From SBBG01 sp033717875 (GTDB lineage Bacteria > Pseudomonadota > Gammaproteobacteria > Ga0077554 > Ga007554): a stretch of 64,000 bases of DNA. Below, one piece after another: positions 1 through 7,518 of this stretch (within the stretch, counting starts at the first letter, position 1; each line of letters opens with the position of its first letter). The DNA is taken from contig JADDKJ010000001.1 of NCBI GenBank assembly GCA_033717875.1, positions 62,001 to 126,000 of the forward strand. Direction: 5' to 3'. Below the pieces are notes generated by a model. It had not been told where the DNA came from and did no database searches. It worked only from the letters and a program-made list of their open reading frames with translations. Made by a program: the position numbers and the translations under genes.

Positions 1-150
1 GCACTGCGGCGTGTCGTAGTGGCCGACGCATTCGGTGCACAGATTGGGGTTGATGACGTAGATGCTTTCTCCCTGCGAAATCGCGCCGTTCGGGCATTCG
101 GGTTCACAGACATCACAGTTGATGCACTCGTCGGTGATCATCAAGGCCAT
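1..150 (-). CDS. 4Fe-4S ferredoxin, YfhL type (3' end outside the window)
   Basis: Read on the minus strand from an ATG at 150, the protein opens with MALMITDECINCDVCEPECP. This is the first cluster-binding pattern (C-x2-C-x2-C-x3-C-P) of a bacterial 2[4Fe-4S] ferredoxin. A second Cys group follows (LCTECVGH) with the spacing usual for YfhL-type proteins. Only about 50 codons are visible; the C-terminus lies beyond base 1. It should be a small cytoplasmic electron carrier. It is followed upstream by coaD on the same strand, a common pairing in gammaproteobacteria. The family is well supported; the redox partner cannot be told. Confidence 0.85.
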   Translation of the reverse strand, partial: MALMITDECINCDVCEPECPNGAISQGESIYVINPNLCTECVGHYDTPQC

Positions 151-225
151 GGTTTTAATAATACCTCAGAAATAACCTAGCGATATTGTCGAGTATTGTA
201 GTCTAAAAACGGTGCGCCCGCATCG

Positions 226-705
226 TCAACGCATCCTTTCGCGCAGCGCTTCCCGCACATGCTCATGCACGAATTCGCTGACATCGCCCCCCAGGCGCGC
301 CACCTCGCGCACCAGGCTGGATGAGATATAGCTGTATTGCTCGGCGGGCATCAGGAACAAGGTTTCGACACCGGGGGCGAGTTTACGGTTCATGCCTGCG
401 AGCTGGAATTCGTATTCGAAATCCGACACCGCGCGCAGTCCGCGCAAAATCACTTGCGCGCCGCGTTGCCGGACAAAATCCACCAGCAAGGAGTCAAAGC
501 CGCAGACCTCGACACGCTCGACCCCGGCCAGCGCGGTTTGTGCCATCGCCACCCGTTCGTCCAGCGAGAAAGAGGGGGTCTTGGCGGTGTGGGCGGCCAC
601 CGCGACGACGACGTGATCGAACAGCCGCGCCGCGCGCTGCACCAGGTCGGCATGGCCCTTGGTGATGGGGTCGAAGGTTCCGGGGTAGATGGCGGTGATG
701 TTCAT
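226..705 (-). CDS. coaD: Phosphopantetheine adenylyltransferase CoaD
   Basis: This 159-aa protein transfers AMP from ATP to 4'-phosphopantetheine, the penultimate step of coenzyme A synthesis, in the cytoplasm. The start is set at MNITAIYPGTFDP because this is the invariant N-terminus of the family, and 159 aa is the usual length; the open frame continues about 100 codons upstream but without family resemblance. The TFDPITKGH stretch is the nucleotidyltransferase T/HxGH motif, and RGLRAVSDFEYEFQ and the C-terminal YSYISSSLVREVA are the other signature blocks. It lies 75 bp upstream of the ferredoxin gene on the same strand. Confidence 0.96.
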   Translation of the reverse strand: MNITAIYPGTFDPITKGHADLVQRAARLFDHVVVAVAAHTAKTPSFSLDERVAMAQTALAGVERVEVCGFDSLLVDFVRQRGAQVILRGLRAVSDFEYEFQLAGMNRKLAPGVETLFLMPAEQYSYISSSLVREVARLGGDVSEFVHEHVREALRERMR

Positions 706-886
706 GGCGGTGAACCGCTGTTGTATGGCGCGAAGCGCGGTTTGCAAAGGATACACGGTATTGGCGCGAAATTTAACCCGGATTTTCCATGACGGCTTTG
801 GGTTACTGGCTGTTGCGCCGGTTGTGCGTGTTGCGTGATATTCTTGTCGCTTCATGGCCGCGCTCATGCGCCCAGGGAGGACGCTC

Positions 887-1303
887 ATGTTCATCAAGAA
901 ATGGCTGTTGTTGTCAGGCATGGCATTGGCGATCGCGACGGGGCACGCCCAGGACACGTCCACGGGCGAAACCTTGCACGCAGTGATCGGCGCCGACGGT
1001 ACGCAACGGATACGGATGGTGGGCGGCAACTATTTTTTCAAGCCCAAGCATATTGTCGTCAAGGTCAACACGCCGGTTGAAATATCGATCAGCAAGGAAG
1101 CGGGCATCGTGCCCCATACCTTTGTTTTGAAGGTGCCGGCGTGGGGCGTGGCGACCGACACAGAGCTCGACACGGAGGCCAGGACCATCGCCTTCACCCC
1201 GACCACTGTGGGCAAGCACCCCTTCCATTGCAGGAACAAATTGCTGTTCTTCAAGAGTCACCAGGAAAGGGGAATGGAGGGCGTCATCGAGGTGATTCCG
1301 TAA
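887..1303 (+). CDS. Secreted cupredoxin-like copper protein
   Basis: A 138-aa protein with a clear Sec signal peptide (MFIKKWLLLSGMALAIATGHA) and a single cupredoxin-type domain. Candidate copper ligands are the His in the PHTF stretch and a C-terminal Cys, His and Met in PFHCRNKLLFFKSHQERGM. The C-x9-H-x4-M loop is longer than in azurin or plastocyanin, so the site may be unusual. The start at 887 is preceded by AGGGAGG at a good distance; an in-frame ATG at 854 has no such signal. The next gene begins 3 bp after its stop, so the two are probably co-transcribed. A periplasmic redox or metal-handling role is inferred, not shown. Confidence 0.75.
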   Translation: MFIKKWLLLSGMALAIATGHAQDTSTGETLHAVIGADGTQRIRMVGGNYFFKPKHIVVKVNTPVEISISKEAGIVPHTFVLKVPAWGVATDTELDTEARTIAFTPTTVGKHPFHCRNKLLFFKSHQERGMEGVIEVIP

Positions 1304-1306
1304 GAT

Positions 1307-1942
1307 ATGGCCGCGTTGGTGCTGGCTGCGACTCTGCTTGTTCCCCTGCTTTCATTGAATACCGCGAATCCGATTCAGGCGGTGATGGATCATTACCAGG
1401 GCATTGCCGCTTATCAAGTGACATTGACCTCCGTGAGCGGCGACAAGACCGAGATCATCCGTTATTTCCACAAGAAGCCCGGCCATGTGCGTATGGAGTT
1501 CGTGACGCCCTTCAGGGGTGCGGTGCTCATATACGATCCCGGCACCCGGCGCGCCAAATTGTGGCCCTTCGGTTACGGCCGTTTTCCCGGCCTGAGCCTG
1601 AGTCCCGATAACAGCCTTATCCAAAGCGCCACGGGGCAACGGGTGGACCGCTCGGACGTGGGCGCGCTCTACCGCAACGTGAAAACCTTGCAGGACCAAG
1701 GCCGTCTCGAAGTGATGGGCCTGGAGAACATTGGCGGACAAGAGGTCCTGCGCCTCACGGTCTCCGGCGATAACGGCGTTGTTGTCGGGAATGTCGCCCG
1801 TTATCAGTTGTGGCTGGAGCGCGGCCACGGTTTTCCCCTCAAGGTCGTGAGCTACGACAAGAACGGCCGGGTGATAGAAACCGTGGAGATGAACCAATTG
1901 CGTGTTGATCCCGAGTTTCCCGATGATTTTTTCAGTCAGTAA
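1307..1942 (+). CDS. LolA-like periplasmic protein
   Basis: A 211-aa protein with a hydrophobic N-terminus (MAALVLAATLLVPLLSLNTA) that looks like a signal peptide. The body resembles the LolA/LolB-like fold used for lipid or lipoprotein handling: a beta-rich stretch with HVRMEFVTPFRGAVLIYDP, a mid-region GQEVLRLTVSGDN, and the closing RVDPEFPDDFF typical of such proteins (compare DUF1571 and outer-membrane lipoprotein-sorting families). It follows the cupredoxin gene by 3 bp with a GAGGTGATT ribosome site inside the end of that gene. The precise function is unknown; true LolA is unlikely because the neighbours differ. Confidence 0.6.
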   Translation: MAALVLAATLLVPLLSLNTANPIQAVMDHYQGIAAYQVTLTSVSGDKTEIIRYFHKKPGHVRMEFVTPFRGAVLIYDPGTRRAKLWPFGYGRFPGLSLSPDNSLIQSATGQRVDRSDVGALYRNVKTLQDQGRLEVMGLENIGGQEVLRLTVSGDNGVVVGNVARYQLWLERGHGFPLKVVSYDKNGRVIETVEMNQLRVDPEFPDDFFSQ

Positions 1943-1963
1943 CCCGCCATTTGACCCTGGAAT

Positions 1964-1988
1964 AAATAATGATTATGATTCTCATTTG
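1964..1988 (+). promoter_or_regulatory. Fur box before exbB
   Basis: AAATAATGATTATGATTCTC and the following ATTTG match the 19-bp Fur consensus (GATAATGATAATCATTATC) at most positions. The site lies 33 bp before the exbB start. Iron-dependent repression of exbB-exbD-tonB is the expected outcome. Confidence 0.75.
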
Positions 1989-2020
1989 TAATCTTGCGGT
2001 TTTCCGGGTTTGTGGTTGCT

Positions 2021-2449
2021 ATGTCTCTTCTGTCTGATCTGGTTGATTATGGTGTCATCGGTCTGCTGTTGTTGCTCAGCATCTGGGCGGTGGCGGTGGC
2101 GGTGGAGCGGTGGTCGCTGTACCGGCGCGTCGATGTGGCGGCGTTCGCCAGCGCGCAGGCGCTTGAGACCGAGCTGACCCGCCGTCTCACGGTGATCGGT
2201 ACCATCGCCGCCAACGCCCCTTATATCGGCCTGCTCGGCACGGTGTTCGGCATCATGGTCACGTTCCACACCATGGGCACGCAGGGCAATATGGATGTGC
2301 GCTCCATCATGGTGGGCCTGAGCATGGCGCTCAAAGCCACGGCGATGGGGTTGGTGGTCGCCATTCCTTGCGTGGCGCTGAACAACGTGTTGCGGCGGCG
2401 TGTGAAAGAACTGTTGAGCCGCTACGAGGACGTACGCCGTGGAGCGTGA
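2021..2449 (+). CDS. exbB: TonB-system energizer ExbB (short, ExbB2 type)
   Basis: A 142-aa inner-membrane protein of the MotA/TolQ/ExbB proton-channel family. The visible marks are an N-terminal membrane helix (VIGLLLLLSIWAVAVAVE), the NAPYIGLLGTVFGIM block, and the second helix pair with LSMALKATAMGLVVAIPCVA. It is shorter than E. coli ExbB and fits the compact ExbB2 class. The start is put at ATG 2021; a TTG at 1994 would add nine residues and would place the start within 10 bp of the Fur box. With ExbD and TonB it turns proton flow into energy for outer-membrane receptors. The gene overlaps exbD by 11 bp. Confidence 0.9.
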   Translation: MSLLSDLVDYGVIGLLLLLSIWAVAVAVERWSLYRRVDVAAFASAQALETELTRRLTVIGTIAANAPYIGLLGTVFGIMVTFHTMGTQGNMDVRSIMVGLSMALKATAMGLVVAIPCVALNNVLRRRVKELLSRYEDVRRGA

Positions 2450-2813
2450 TCTCGACCAGATCAACGTCATCCCGCTGGTGGACGTGATGCTGGTGCTGCT
2501 GGTGATCGTTCTCACCACCGCCACCTTCATCTCCACCGGCCAGATTCCAGTCGATCTGGCCAAGGCCAAGCACGCTACGGCGGCGATCGAGCAACCTGTA
2601 GTGCTTACCCTCAAAAACGATGGGGCGCTGTTTTTGAATCAGCAGGCCATCAGCGTGGACGGTCTGGGCGCCGCGCTGGGCGCCTATGCCAGGGAAACTG
2701 CCGTGGTGGTGCGCGCCGACCGCACCACGCCGCTGGAGCGGTTCGTTACACTGGTGGATACGGTGAAGGGACTCGGGTATACCAAGGTCAGTTTGCAGGT
2801 GGAGCGTTCGTGA
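2439..2813 (+). CDS. exbD: TonB-system proton channel subunit ExbD
   Basis: A 124-aa protein with one N-terminal transmembrane helix (VIPLVDVMLVLLVIVLTTA) that carries the conserved Asp of the ExbD/TolR/MotB proton path (residue 15, VDVMLVLL). A periplasmic domain ends in TKVSLQVERS. The GTG start lies inside the end of exbB, and its stop overlaps the GTG of tonB (GTGA), which points to translational coupling across the three genes. The assignment is secure; the length is that of small ExbD proteins. Confidence 0.92.
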   Translation: MERDLDQINVIPLVDVMLVLLVIVLTTATFISTGQIPVDLAKAKHATAAIEQPVVLTLKNDGALFLNQQAISVDGLGAALGAYARETAVVVRADRTTPLERFVTLVDTVKGLGYTKVSLQVERS

Positions 2814-3553
2814 GCGCGGTATACCCTGAAGATGGGATCATCCCTCGCCGCGGCCATATCAATGGCTGGGGGGTATCGCTGGGCTTCCACGGCGTGGTGG
2901 GAGGTCTGGTGATTGCCGCCGTGTTCGCCCTTGCCAGACCCATCGAACCGCCGCCATTCGAGTGGGACGTATCCCTCGCCGCAGCCGAGCAGGTCACCTC
3001 TGCTTCCCCCGTTCCCGCCCAACCGCCTATCCCCCGCAGTGCTCCGCCGCCGGAGGTTACGCAAAAGGCTTTGCCCCGGCAGACGGTGCCGGTCGTGTCC
3101 TCGGCGGCGCCAGTGACGAACCATGCCGATGTGCCTGTCCCGGTGCAAGCGCCGGCGCCGGTTCAGGCCGTGCCCGCTCCGGTAGTTGCTGCCGATCCGG
3201 TCCCGGCGCGGGTCGAACCGGCGCCCGTTGCCCCGGCAATCCCGTCGCCCGCCGCCAACAGCAGCCCTGATACTGGCCTGCTGAAGGATTTGTTGTGGCG
3301 TCGCGTGGATACACTGAAAAAATATCCTGTTCTCGCCAGGCGCAATGGCTGGGAAGGGCAGGTGTTGCTCAAGGTCGTCCTGGGTGGGGATGGCCGCCTG
3401 ATCCGGGTGGAAGTGCAGGAGAGTTCCGGGCACGAGGCGTTGGATCAAAGTGCGCTGGAGACTGTGCGCGCCGCCACGCCCCTTAAGCTGGAAAACCAGT
3501 CCTGGTCGCAAGTTGCCCTTCTTCTTCCGGTTGTATACCGTTTCGCGCAGTGA
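2810..3553 (+). CDS. tonB: Energy transducer TonB
   Basis: A 247-aa protein with a single N-terminal membrane anchor near residues 20-45, a long Pro/Ala/Val-rich periplasmic spacer at about 60-150, and a C-terminal TonB domain. The last part contains YPVLARRNGWEGQVLLKVVL and ALDQSALETVRAATP, both standard for the TonB_C fold that pairs with the TonB box of receptors. It starts with GTG overlapping the exbD stop. It physically links the ExbBD motor to outer-membrane transporters such as the FecA-like receptor encoded next. Confidence 0.92.
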   Translation: MSAVYPEDGIIPRRGHINGWGVSLGFHGVVGGLVIAAVFALARPIEPPPFEWDVSLAAAEQVTSASPVPAQPPIPRSAPPPEVTQKALPRQTVPVVSSAAPVTNHADVPVPVQAPAPVQAVPAPVVAADPVPARVEPAPVAPAIPSPAANSSPDTGLLKDLLWRRVDTLKKYPVLARRNGWEGQVLLKVVLGGDGRLIRVEVQESSGHEALDQSALETVRAATPLKLENQSWSQVALLLPVVYRFAQ

Positions 3554-3601
3554 ATCTCCGTAGTTTTTTGTGTCCCCCGTGATTTTTTGTTAAACGCTAT
3601 T

Positions 3602-3620
3602 GCAAATCATTCTCATTTGC
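3602..3620 (+). promoter_or_regulatory. Fur box before the FecA-like receptor
   Basis: GCAAATCATTCTCATTTGC is a near-perfect 19-bp dyad matching the Fur consensus. It lies 80-100 bp before the receptor start and 49 bp after the tonB stop, so the receptor has its own iron-responsive promoter. Confidence 0.8.
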
Positions 3621-3700
3621 GTTAGCATCCTCATCAGGCGTTTGGGAGTGGCTGGATTCGACGGCCGTGGTCTGACATAAACAACAAGAGGATGGGTAAC

Positions 3701-5833
3701 GTGTTTTTGCGGAAAAAAATAAATATCGCGGTATTAATGGCGCTGGCATGTCCGGCGGGGGTGGCGCTGGCGCAGGATGAAAAGCCTGTCAAAGCCCCCA
3801 CGGTGGAGGTGATCGGCACGCGCGAGGCGCTGGCGAGCATTCCGGGTTCTGCCGAGGTGGTCGACAAGAAGACCCTGGAAAACAGTCGCGTCTTCACCAC
3901 CAGCGAAGCGCTGCGCAAAGTACCGGGTGTCAACGTGCGCGACGAGGAAGGCTTGGGCCTGCGTCCCAATATTGGTATTCGCGGTTTGAATCCGACCCGC
4001 TCCAGCAAGGTGCTGTTGCTGGAGGATGGCATTCCGTTGGCGTTCGCGCCTTACGGCGAGAACGCGACCTATTATCATCCGCCCATTGATCGTTTCGAGC
4101 GCATCGAGGTGCTGAAAGGTTCGGGGCAGATCCTCTACGGGCCTCAGACCATCGGTGGCGTGATCAACTACATCACGCCCTTGCCTCCCGCCAGGCCAGG
4201 TGGTTCCATTGCCCTCACCGGCGGCAACCGCGATTACTTCAACGGCCGTTTCAACTACGGCGGCACCTGGGGCGGCAATGGCGTGCTGTTCGATTATGTG
4301 CGCAAGCAGGGCGACGGGGCGCGCGATAACACCCGTTCCGAGCTGAACGACGCCAACGTCAAGGCGGTGCTGGGCCTGGGCGCCAACCAGGCGCTGACGT
4401 TGCGCGGCAATTTTTACAGCGAAGATTCCAACGTCACTTACTCCGGGCTGACCGGGGCGGAATACGCAGCCAATCCACGCCAGAACCCGTTCAAGAACGA
4501 TTTCATGAACGCCAAGCGCTACGGTGCCTCGGCGACCCATGAATTTGTTTTCAACGATAATGTCATCCTGACTACCAATCTGTATGGCTCGATTTTTCAG
4601 CGCGACTGGTGGCGGCAGTCTAGCAACTCCGGCCAGCGGCCCAATGACAGCGCAGATGCGGCCTGCGGCGGCATGACGAATCTCAACACCACCTGCGGCA
4701 ACGAAGGCCGTTTGCGCAACTACTATACCTGGGGCGTCGAGCCTCGGTTGCGCGTCAATCACGGCCTGTTTGGCGTGAGAAGCGAGGCGGATATGGGCGT
4801 GCGCGCGCACTACGAAACCCAGGACCGCCGCCAGGAAAACGGCAACACGCCCAACTCGCGTACCGGCAGCATCGTTGAGGACAACGAGCGCAAGAACCAG
4901 GCCTATTCCGCTTTCGTGCAGAACCGCTTCCTGATGGGCAAGTGGACGGTGACCCCCGGCGTGCGCGTCGAGTCGATCAACTACGAGCGCACCAACCGCC
5001 TCGCCAACGGCGGCGCGGGCGTGAGCGGCAAGACCGATCGCACCGAGGTGATCCCGGGCATGGGTGCGACCTACAACCCGCTCAAGAACACTACGCTGTT
5101 CGCCGGTGTGCATCGCGGCTTCGCCCCACCCGCCACCGCAGACGTCATCAGTAATACCGGTGGCGTGGTGGATCTGGGCGCTGAAAAGAGCTGGAACTAC
5201 GAGCTGGGCGTGCGCAGCCAGCCGCGTCCAGGCGTGAGCGCCGAGGCGACACTTTTCCGCATGGACTTCCAGAACCAGATCATCCCTGCCAGTGTGGCTG
5301 GTGGTGCCGGGGCGACCCTCACCAACGCTGGTGAGACCCTGCACCAGGGTGCGGAGCTGGGCCTGCGCCTGAATAGCGGTGAGGTGATGGATTCGCCGCA
5401 CAACGTCTATCTGCAAGCGGCCTATACTTATCTGCCCACCGCCAAGTTCACCGGTACACGCACCAGCAATATCACGTCAGGCGTAAGTGTCAGCGGCAAC
5501 CGTCTGCCCTACGCGCCGGAAAACCTGCTGACCACGACGCTTGGTTATGCCCATGCGTCGGGATTCGATGCGCGTGTCGAGGCGGTGCATGTTGGTGACC
5601 AGTTCAGCGATGACTTGAATACCGTCACGCCCACCGCCAACGGACAGCAGGGACTGATCCCCAGCTACACCATCTGGAACGCGGCGGTGAATTATCTGGT
5701 CAAGCCGATCAACACCACGGTGTTTCTGACGGCGAAGAATCTGACCGACAAAACCTACATCGTCGACCGCACACGCGGCATCCTGCCCGGCATGCCGCGC
5801 CTGATACAGGCGGGATTCACCTACCGGTTTTGA
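3701..5833 (+). CDS. TonB-dependent outer-membrane receptor, FecA-like
   Basis: A 710-aa TonB-dependent transporter. It has a signal peptide ending VALAQ, a TonB-box-like stretch (APTVEVIGTREALA), a plug domain with VPGVNVRDEEGLGLRPNIGI and a 22-strand-barrel type body ending in GFTYRF, the aromatic C-terminus recognised by Bam. The plug stretch SSKVLLLEDGIPLAFAPYGE closely resembles FecA, so ferric dicitrate or a similar carboxylate siderophore is a reasonable guess. There is no N-terminal signalling domain and no fecIR nearby. I choose GTG 3701 because AAGAGG (3686-3691) sits 9 nt before it; ATG 3692 would have no spacing. The Fur box upstream supports iron control. Confidence 0.85.
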   Translation: MFLRKKINIAVLMALACPAGVALAQDEKPVKAPTVEVIGTREALASIPGSAEVVDKKTLENSRVFTTSEALRKVPGVNVRDEEGLGLRPNIGIRGLNPTRSSKVLLLEDGIPLAFAPYGENATYYHPPIDRFERIEVLKGSGQILYGPQTIGGVINYITPLPPARPGGSIALTGGNRDYFNGRFNYGGTWGGNGVLFDYVRKQGDGARDNTRSELNDANVKAVLGLGANQALTLRGNFYSEDSNVTYSGLTGAEYAANPRQNPFKNDFMNAKRYGASATHEFVFNDNVILTTNLYGSIFQRDWWRQSSNSGQRPNDSADAACGGMTNLNTTCGNEGRLRNYYTWGVEPRLRVNHGLFGVRSEADMGVRAHYETQDRRQENGNTPNSRTGSIVEDNERKNQAYSAFVQNRFLMGKWTVTPGVRVESINYERTNRLANGGAGVSGKTDRTEVIPGMGATYNPLKNTTLFAGVHRGFAPPATADVISNTGGVVDLGAEKSWNYELGVRSQPRPGVSAEATLFRMDFQNQIIPASVAGGAGATLTNAGETLHQGAELGLRLNSGEVMDSPHNVYLQAAYTYLPTAKFTGTRTSNITSGVSVSGNRLPYAPENLLTTTLGYAHASGFDARVEAVHVGDQFSDDLNTVTPTANGQQGLIPSYTIWNAAVNYLVKPINTTVFLTAKNLTDKTYIVDRTRGILPGMPRLIQAGFTYRF

Positions 5834-5895
5834 TCGCTGCTGATGGATGACGGCCACACCGCCAGGGAAGGCGGTTTCCTCAGTGTTTGACTGAC

Positions 5896-5925
5896 AGGGC
5901 GCACCCCTCCCGCGCCCTTTTTTTT
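5896..5925 (+). terminator. Rho-independent terminator after the receptor gene
   Basis: AGGGCGC pairs with GCGCCCT around a short loop and is followed by a run of eight T. It lies about 60 bp after the receptor stop. Confidence 0.85.
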
Positions 5926-5929
5926 GCAG

Positions 5930-6180
5930 CGTGCCCGGCTTGCCCTCCTTCATGGCGTCGAAGCCCAGATCACCAAACAGCTCCCACCCCTGGAAGTAAT
6001 TCCATTTCGCAATAAAAAGTGAAATATTGTAGGGTGCGTTCCACGCACCATTACCATTGGTGCGTGGAACGCACCCTACAAAATTATTGTCGTTTTTAAC
6101 GCAAATTGGAATAACGGGCGAGCAAGCAAGGCGTTCGGCATCTGCTGAAAGAAATCCTTGGTGGAGTAGTGCCGGGCCAT
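5930..6180 (-). pseudogene. Split remnant of a small hypothetical gene, interrupted by MITE copy 1
   Basis: On the minus strand an ATG at 6180, with a good GGGAGG ribosome site, starts MARHYSTKDFFQQMPNALLA. The frame then runs into the MITE and stops at 6076. On the far side of the MITE (5996 down to about 5931) the sequence reads FQGWELFGDLGFDAMKEGKP, which continues naturally from NALLAR. I remember a family of hypothetical proteins opening this way (MARxYSTKDFFRxMPNALLARYF), often near restriction loci; this recollection is unverified. The 3' end is lost at the terminator region of the receptor gene. The gene is therefore doubly broken. Confidence 0.7.
5997..6114 (-). mobile_element. MITE-like element, copy 1
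   Basis: A 118-bp element with imperfect terminal inverted repeats (TAATTCCATTTCGC at one end, GCAAATTGGAATAA at the other) around a central palindrome built of two GTAGGGTGCGTTCCACGCACC arms. It matches the element at 8708-8826 almost base for base in inverted orientation; the only difference I see is in a T/A run. It has no coding capacity. It splits the gene at 5930-6180. I find no clean target duplication. Confidence 0.8.
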
Positions 6181-6278
6181 GCGCCCTCCCTTTGGCAAAT
6201 GCTTATCAAGACCTTGGACTGTAGCCGACTTTACTGTACATTGCGATACATTCCCAATATTTCCATTGAGAGGTCGCA

Positions 6279-6505
6279 ATGGCCCCCGCCAAGACTACCA
6301 CCCGAGGCTTGCGAATGACGATGTGGTGAATCTCGTCGTGCCCGTGCCGGATCGAAAAATACAAGAGAATATTGCCGCTGAGGTTGCCCGCCGCCGCGAG
6401 AACGCGCGCCGGTTACGCGACGAAGCGGCGCGCATTTGGGATGAGGCCAAGCGCCAGTTCGAGGAAGAATTGCTCGGGCTGGAGTCCGGAGGACGCGCGC
6501 TATGA
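6279..6505 (+). pseudogene. Type I restriction locus remnant: hsdM-like start joined to an HsdS C-terminal tail
   Basis: ATG 6279 has a GAGAGG ribosome site and begins MAPAKTTT, like the opening of some HsdM/DNA-methylase proteins, but stops after about 16 codons. In another frame, from about 6303, the sequence reads PRLANDDVVNLVVPVPDRKI and continues through ARRRENARRLRDEAARIWDE to a stop at 6505. This second part resembles the C-terminal coiled-coil end of a type I specificity subunit (HsdS). The simplest reading is a large deletion that removed most of hsdM and hsdS. The hsdS end overlaps the Fic gene start by ATGA, so coupling to Fic may survive. The hsdM part is a guess; the hsdS tail is more certain. 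Confidence 0.6.
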
Positions 6506-7515
6506 ATCATTACCAGCCGCCCTACACGATCACCCCGGAGATCCTGAACCGGGTCGCAGCGATCAGCGAGGCCATCGGGCGGCTGACGGTGCTGACCGAT
6601 CAAGCCAAGGCGCTGCGGCTGCGGCGCATCAACCGTATCCGCACCATTCGCGGCTCGCTGGCCATCGAGGGCAACACCTTGAACGAAGCGCAGATCACCG
6701 CGATTCTGGAGGGTAAGCGGGTGATCGCCCCGCCCCGCGAGGTGCGGGAGGTGCGCAACGCGCTGGTCGCCTATGACCGTTCCGACACTTGGCGGCCCGA
6801 GGCGGAAAAGGATCTGCTGGAGGCGCATCGCATTCTGATGTCGAGCTTGATCGACGAGGCGGGCATGTACCGGCGCGGCGGCGTGGGGGTGATGGCGAGC
6901 GGAGAGGTGATCCATATGGCTCCTCCGGCGGAGCGGGTGCCGCATTTGATGAGCGATCTGTTCCGCTGGCTCGCCGCCACCGATGCCCATCCGCTCATCG
7001 CCAGCTCGGTTTTTCACTATGAGTTCGAGTTCATCCACCCCTTCGCCGACGGCAACGGCCGCATGGGGCGGCTGTGGCAGAGCTTGATTCTGGCCCGCTG
7101 GAATCCCCTGTTCGCCGACATCCCGGTGGAAAGCCTGGTCTTCGAGCACCAGGCCGACTATTACGAGGCGTTGCGGGAAAGCACCCGCCAGACCGATTCC
7201 GCGCCGTTCATCAGCTTCATGCTGCGCATGATTCTGGATGCCGTGACCACCGCCGCCCCCCAAGTCACGCCTCAAGTCACCCCCCAAGTCGGCGAACTGC
7301 TGCGGGTGGTGAAGGGAGAGATGAGCCGCGAGGCACTGCAAACTGCCCTAGGTCTGTTGGACCGCAAATCCTTCCGTGCGCGTTACCTCAAACCGGCCTT
7401 GGATGATGGATTGATTGAAATGACCCTCCCCGGCAAACCCAACAGCCGCTTGCAGAAATACCGGTTGACCGGGGAGGGCGAAAGAATGAAAAAAGCGTTG
7501 TCACCAAGGAGGTAG
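6502..7515 (+). CDS. Fic-domain AMPylase-family protein
   Basis: A 337-aa Fic protein. The active-site motif HPFADGNGRMGR (catalytic His about residue 179) is intact. An N-terminal inhibitory motif of the (S/T)xxxE(G/N) type, SLAIEG at residues 52-57, marks a class II, self-inhibited Fic. The N-terminal block QAKALRLRRINRIRTIRGSL is typical of Fic_N proteins, and the C-terminal part (about 255-337) looks like a winged helix and contains a short TPQVTPQV repeat. Family members usually transfer AMP from ATP to a hydroxyl of a target protein. Fic genes are often found within type I restriction operons, which fits the hsdS tail just upstream. The frame looks complete. Confidence 0.9.
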   Translation: MNHYQPPYTITPEILNRVAAISEAIGRLTVLTDQAKALRLRRINRIRTIRGSLAIEGNTLNEAQITAILEGKRVIAPPREVREVRNALVAYDRSDTWRPEAEKDLLEAHRILMSSLIDEAGMYRRGGVGVMASGEVIHMAPPAERVPHLMSDLFRWLAATDAHPLIASSVFHYEFEFIHPFADGNGRMGRLWQSLILARWNPLFADIPVESLVFEHQADYYEALRESTRQTDSAPFISFMLRMILDAVTTAAPQVTPQVTPQVGELLRVVKGEMSREALQTALGLLDRKSFRARYLKPALDDGLIEMTLPGKPNSRLQKYRLTGEGERMKKALSPRR

Positions 7516-7518
7516 CGC

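Noticed and set aside
3734..5416. 560-codon open frame on the minus strand opposite the FecA-like receptor
   Set aside because: It is a codon-bias shadow; the plus strand carries a full receptor with signal peptide, plug and barrel.
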